From Aeromonas hydrophila subsp. hydrophila ATCC 7966 (GTDB lineage Bacteria; Pseudomonadota; Gammaproteobacteria; Enterobacterales; Aeromonadaceae), in contig NC_008570.1 of assembly GCF_000014805.1 (NCBI RefSeq), positions 1,059,001-1,123,000 of the forward strand: a DNA stretch of 64,000 nt, written 5' to 3'. The stretch's first letter is position 1; each line of letters begins with the position of its first letter. The notes beneath the pieces were generated by a model, which saw only the letters and a list, made by a program, of their open reading frames with translations, had not been told where the DNA came from and did no database searches. Of the stretch, positions 63,911 through 64,000 are shown in pieces. Both the position numbers and the translations under genes were made by a program.

Positions 63911-64000
63911 CTTGTTACCGCTTCTCAAGTGGATCGCCCGCGGGCGGAAAATCGCGCAATTATGCCGCACGGGGCAACCACTGTCATCTTGTGGTCATGG

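Overview
This is a G+C-rich gammaproteobacterial chromosome segment, most likely Aeromonas. The evidence is the enteric/Vibrio-like gene order around crp and slyD, a TagA/StcE-type mucin metalloprotease next to a GH19 chitinase, a LuxO-type quorum-sensing regulator, and c-di-GMP and chemotaxis genes typical of polar-flagellated aquatic bacteria. The genus is inferred from gene content. No rRNA, CRISPR array, insertion sequence or intact prophage was seen.

Layout. 1-3.9 kb: the 3' part of a secreted M66 metalloprotease and a secreted modular chitinase. 3.9-8.0 kb: rlmA, crp, yhfA, mliC, a DUF4136 lipoprotein and prkB. 8.2-17.3 kb: a complete seven-gene arnBCADTEF operon (minus strand) with divergent ugd, which together supply and attach L-Ara4N to lipid A (cationic peptide/polymyxin resistance). 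This block sits between prkB and yheU, which are neighbours in E. coli. 17.7-25.2 kb: yheU, a diguanylate cyclase, yheT, cheV, an AraC-like regulator, yheV, slyD, slyX, a WD40 lipoprotein and fkpA. 25.4-33.4 kb: luxO, a TPR protein, small membrane proteins, a periplasmic 5'-nucleotidase, a CSS-EAL phosphodiesterase and a Tim44-like protein. 33.5-36.8 kb: an unrecorded 33-codon gene, dnaB and alr. 36.9-39.4 kb: a ferredoxin, trhP and a divergent EAL protein. 39.7-44.6 kb: a complete CS1/CFA-I-type (alpha) fimbrial operon of chaperone, major pilin, usher and tip subunit. 44.7-48.8 kb: a divergent EvgA-like regulator and an EvgS/BvgS-like hybrid kinase. 49.2-49.55 kb: three tRNA-Tyr genes. 49.9-51.1 kb: a cysteine-desulfurase-like enzyme. 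51.2-62.5 kb: a ten-gene chemosensory operon (receptor, cheY, STAS, cheA, receptor, cheW, PAS receptor, cheR, cheD, cheB). 62.8-63.9 kb: a FabH-type ketoacyl-ACP synthase.

The most unusual structure is behind dnaB. The last 25 codons, with the stop, are repeated twice more at an exact 159-bp period, with only synonymous differences, and a fourth diverged copy follows a hairpin. This looks like the scar of repeated integration or recombination at the dnaB 3' end. Other points of interest are two MshEN-like c-di-GMP-binding-type motifs inside CheA, a shared aromatic C-terminal tail on the receptors of the chemosensory cluster, a GSFTGA variant in LuxO, and the fimbrial operon next to a dedicated-looking two-component system.
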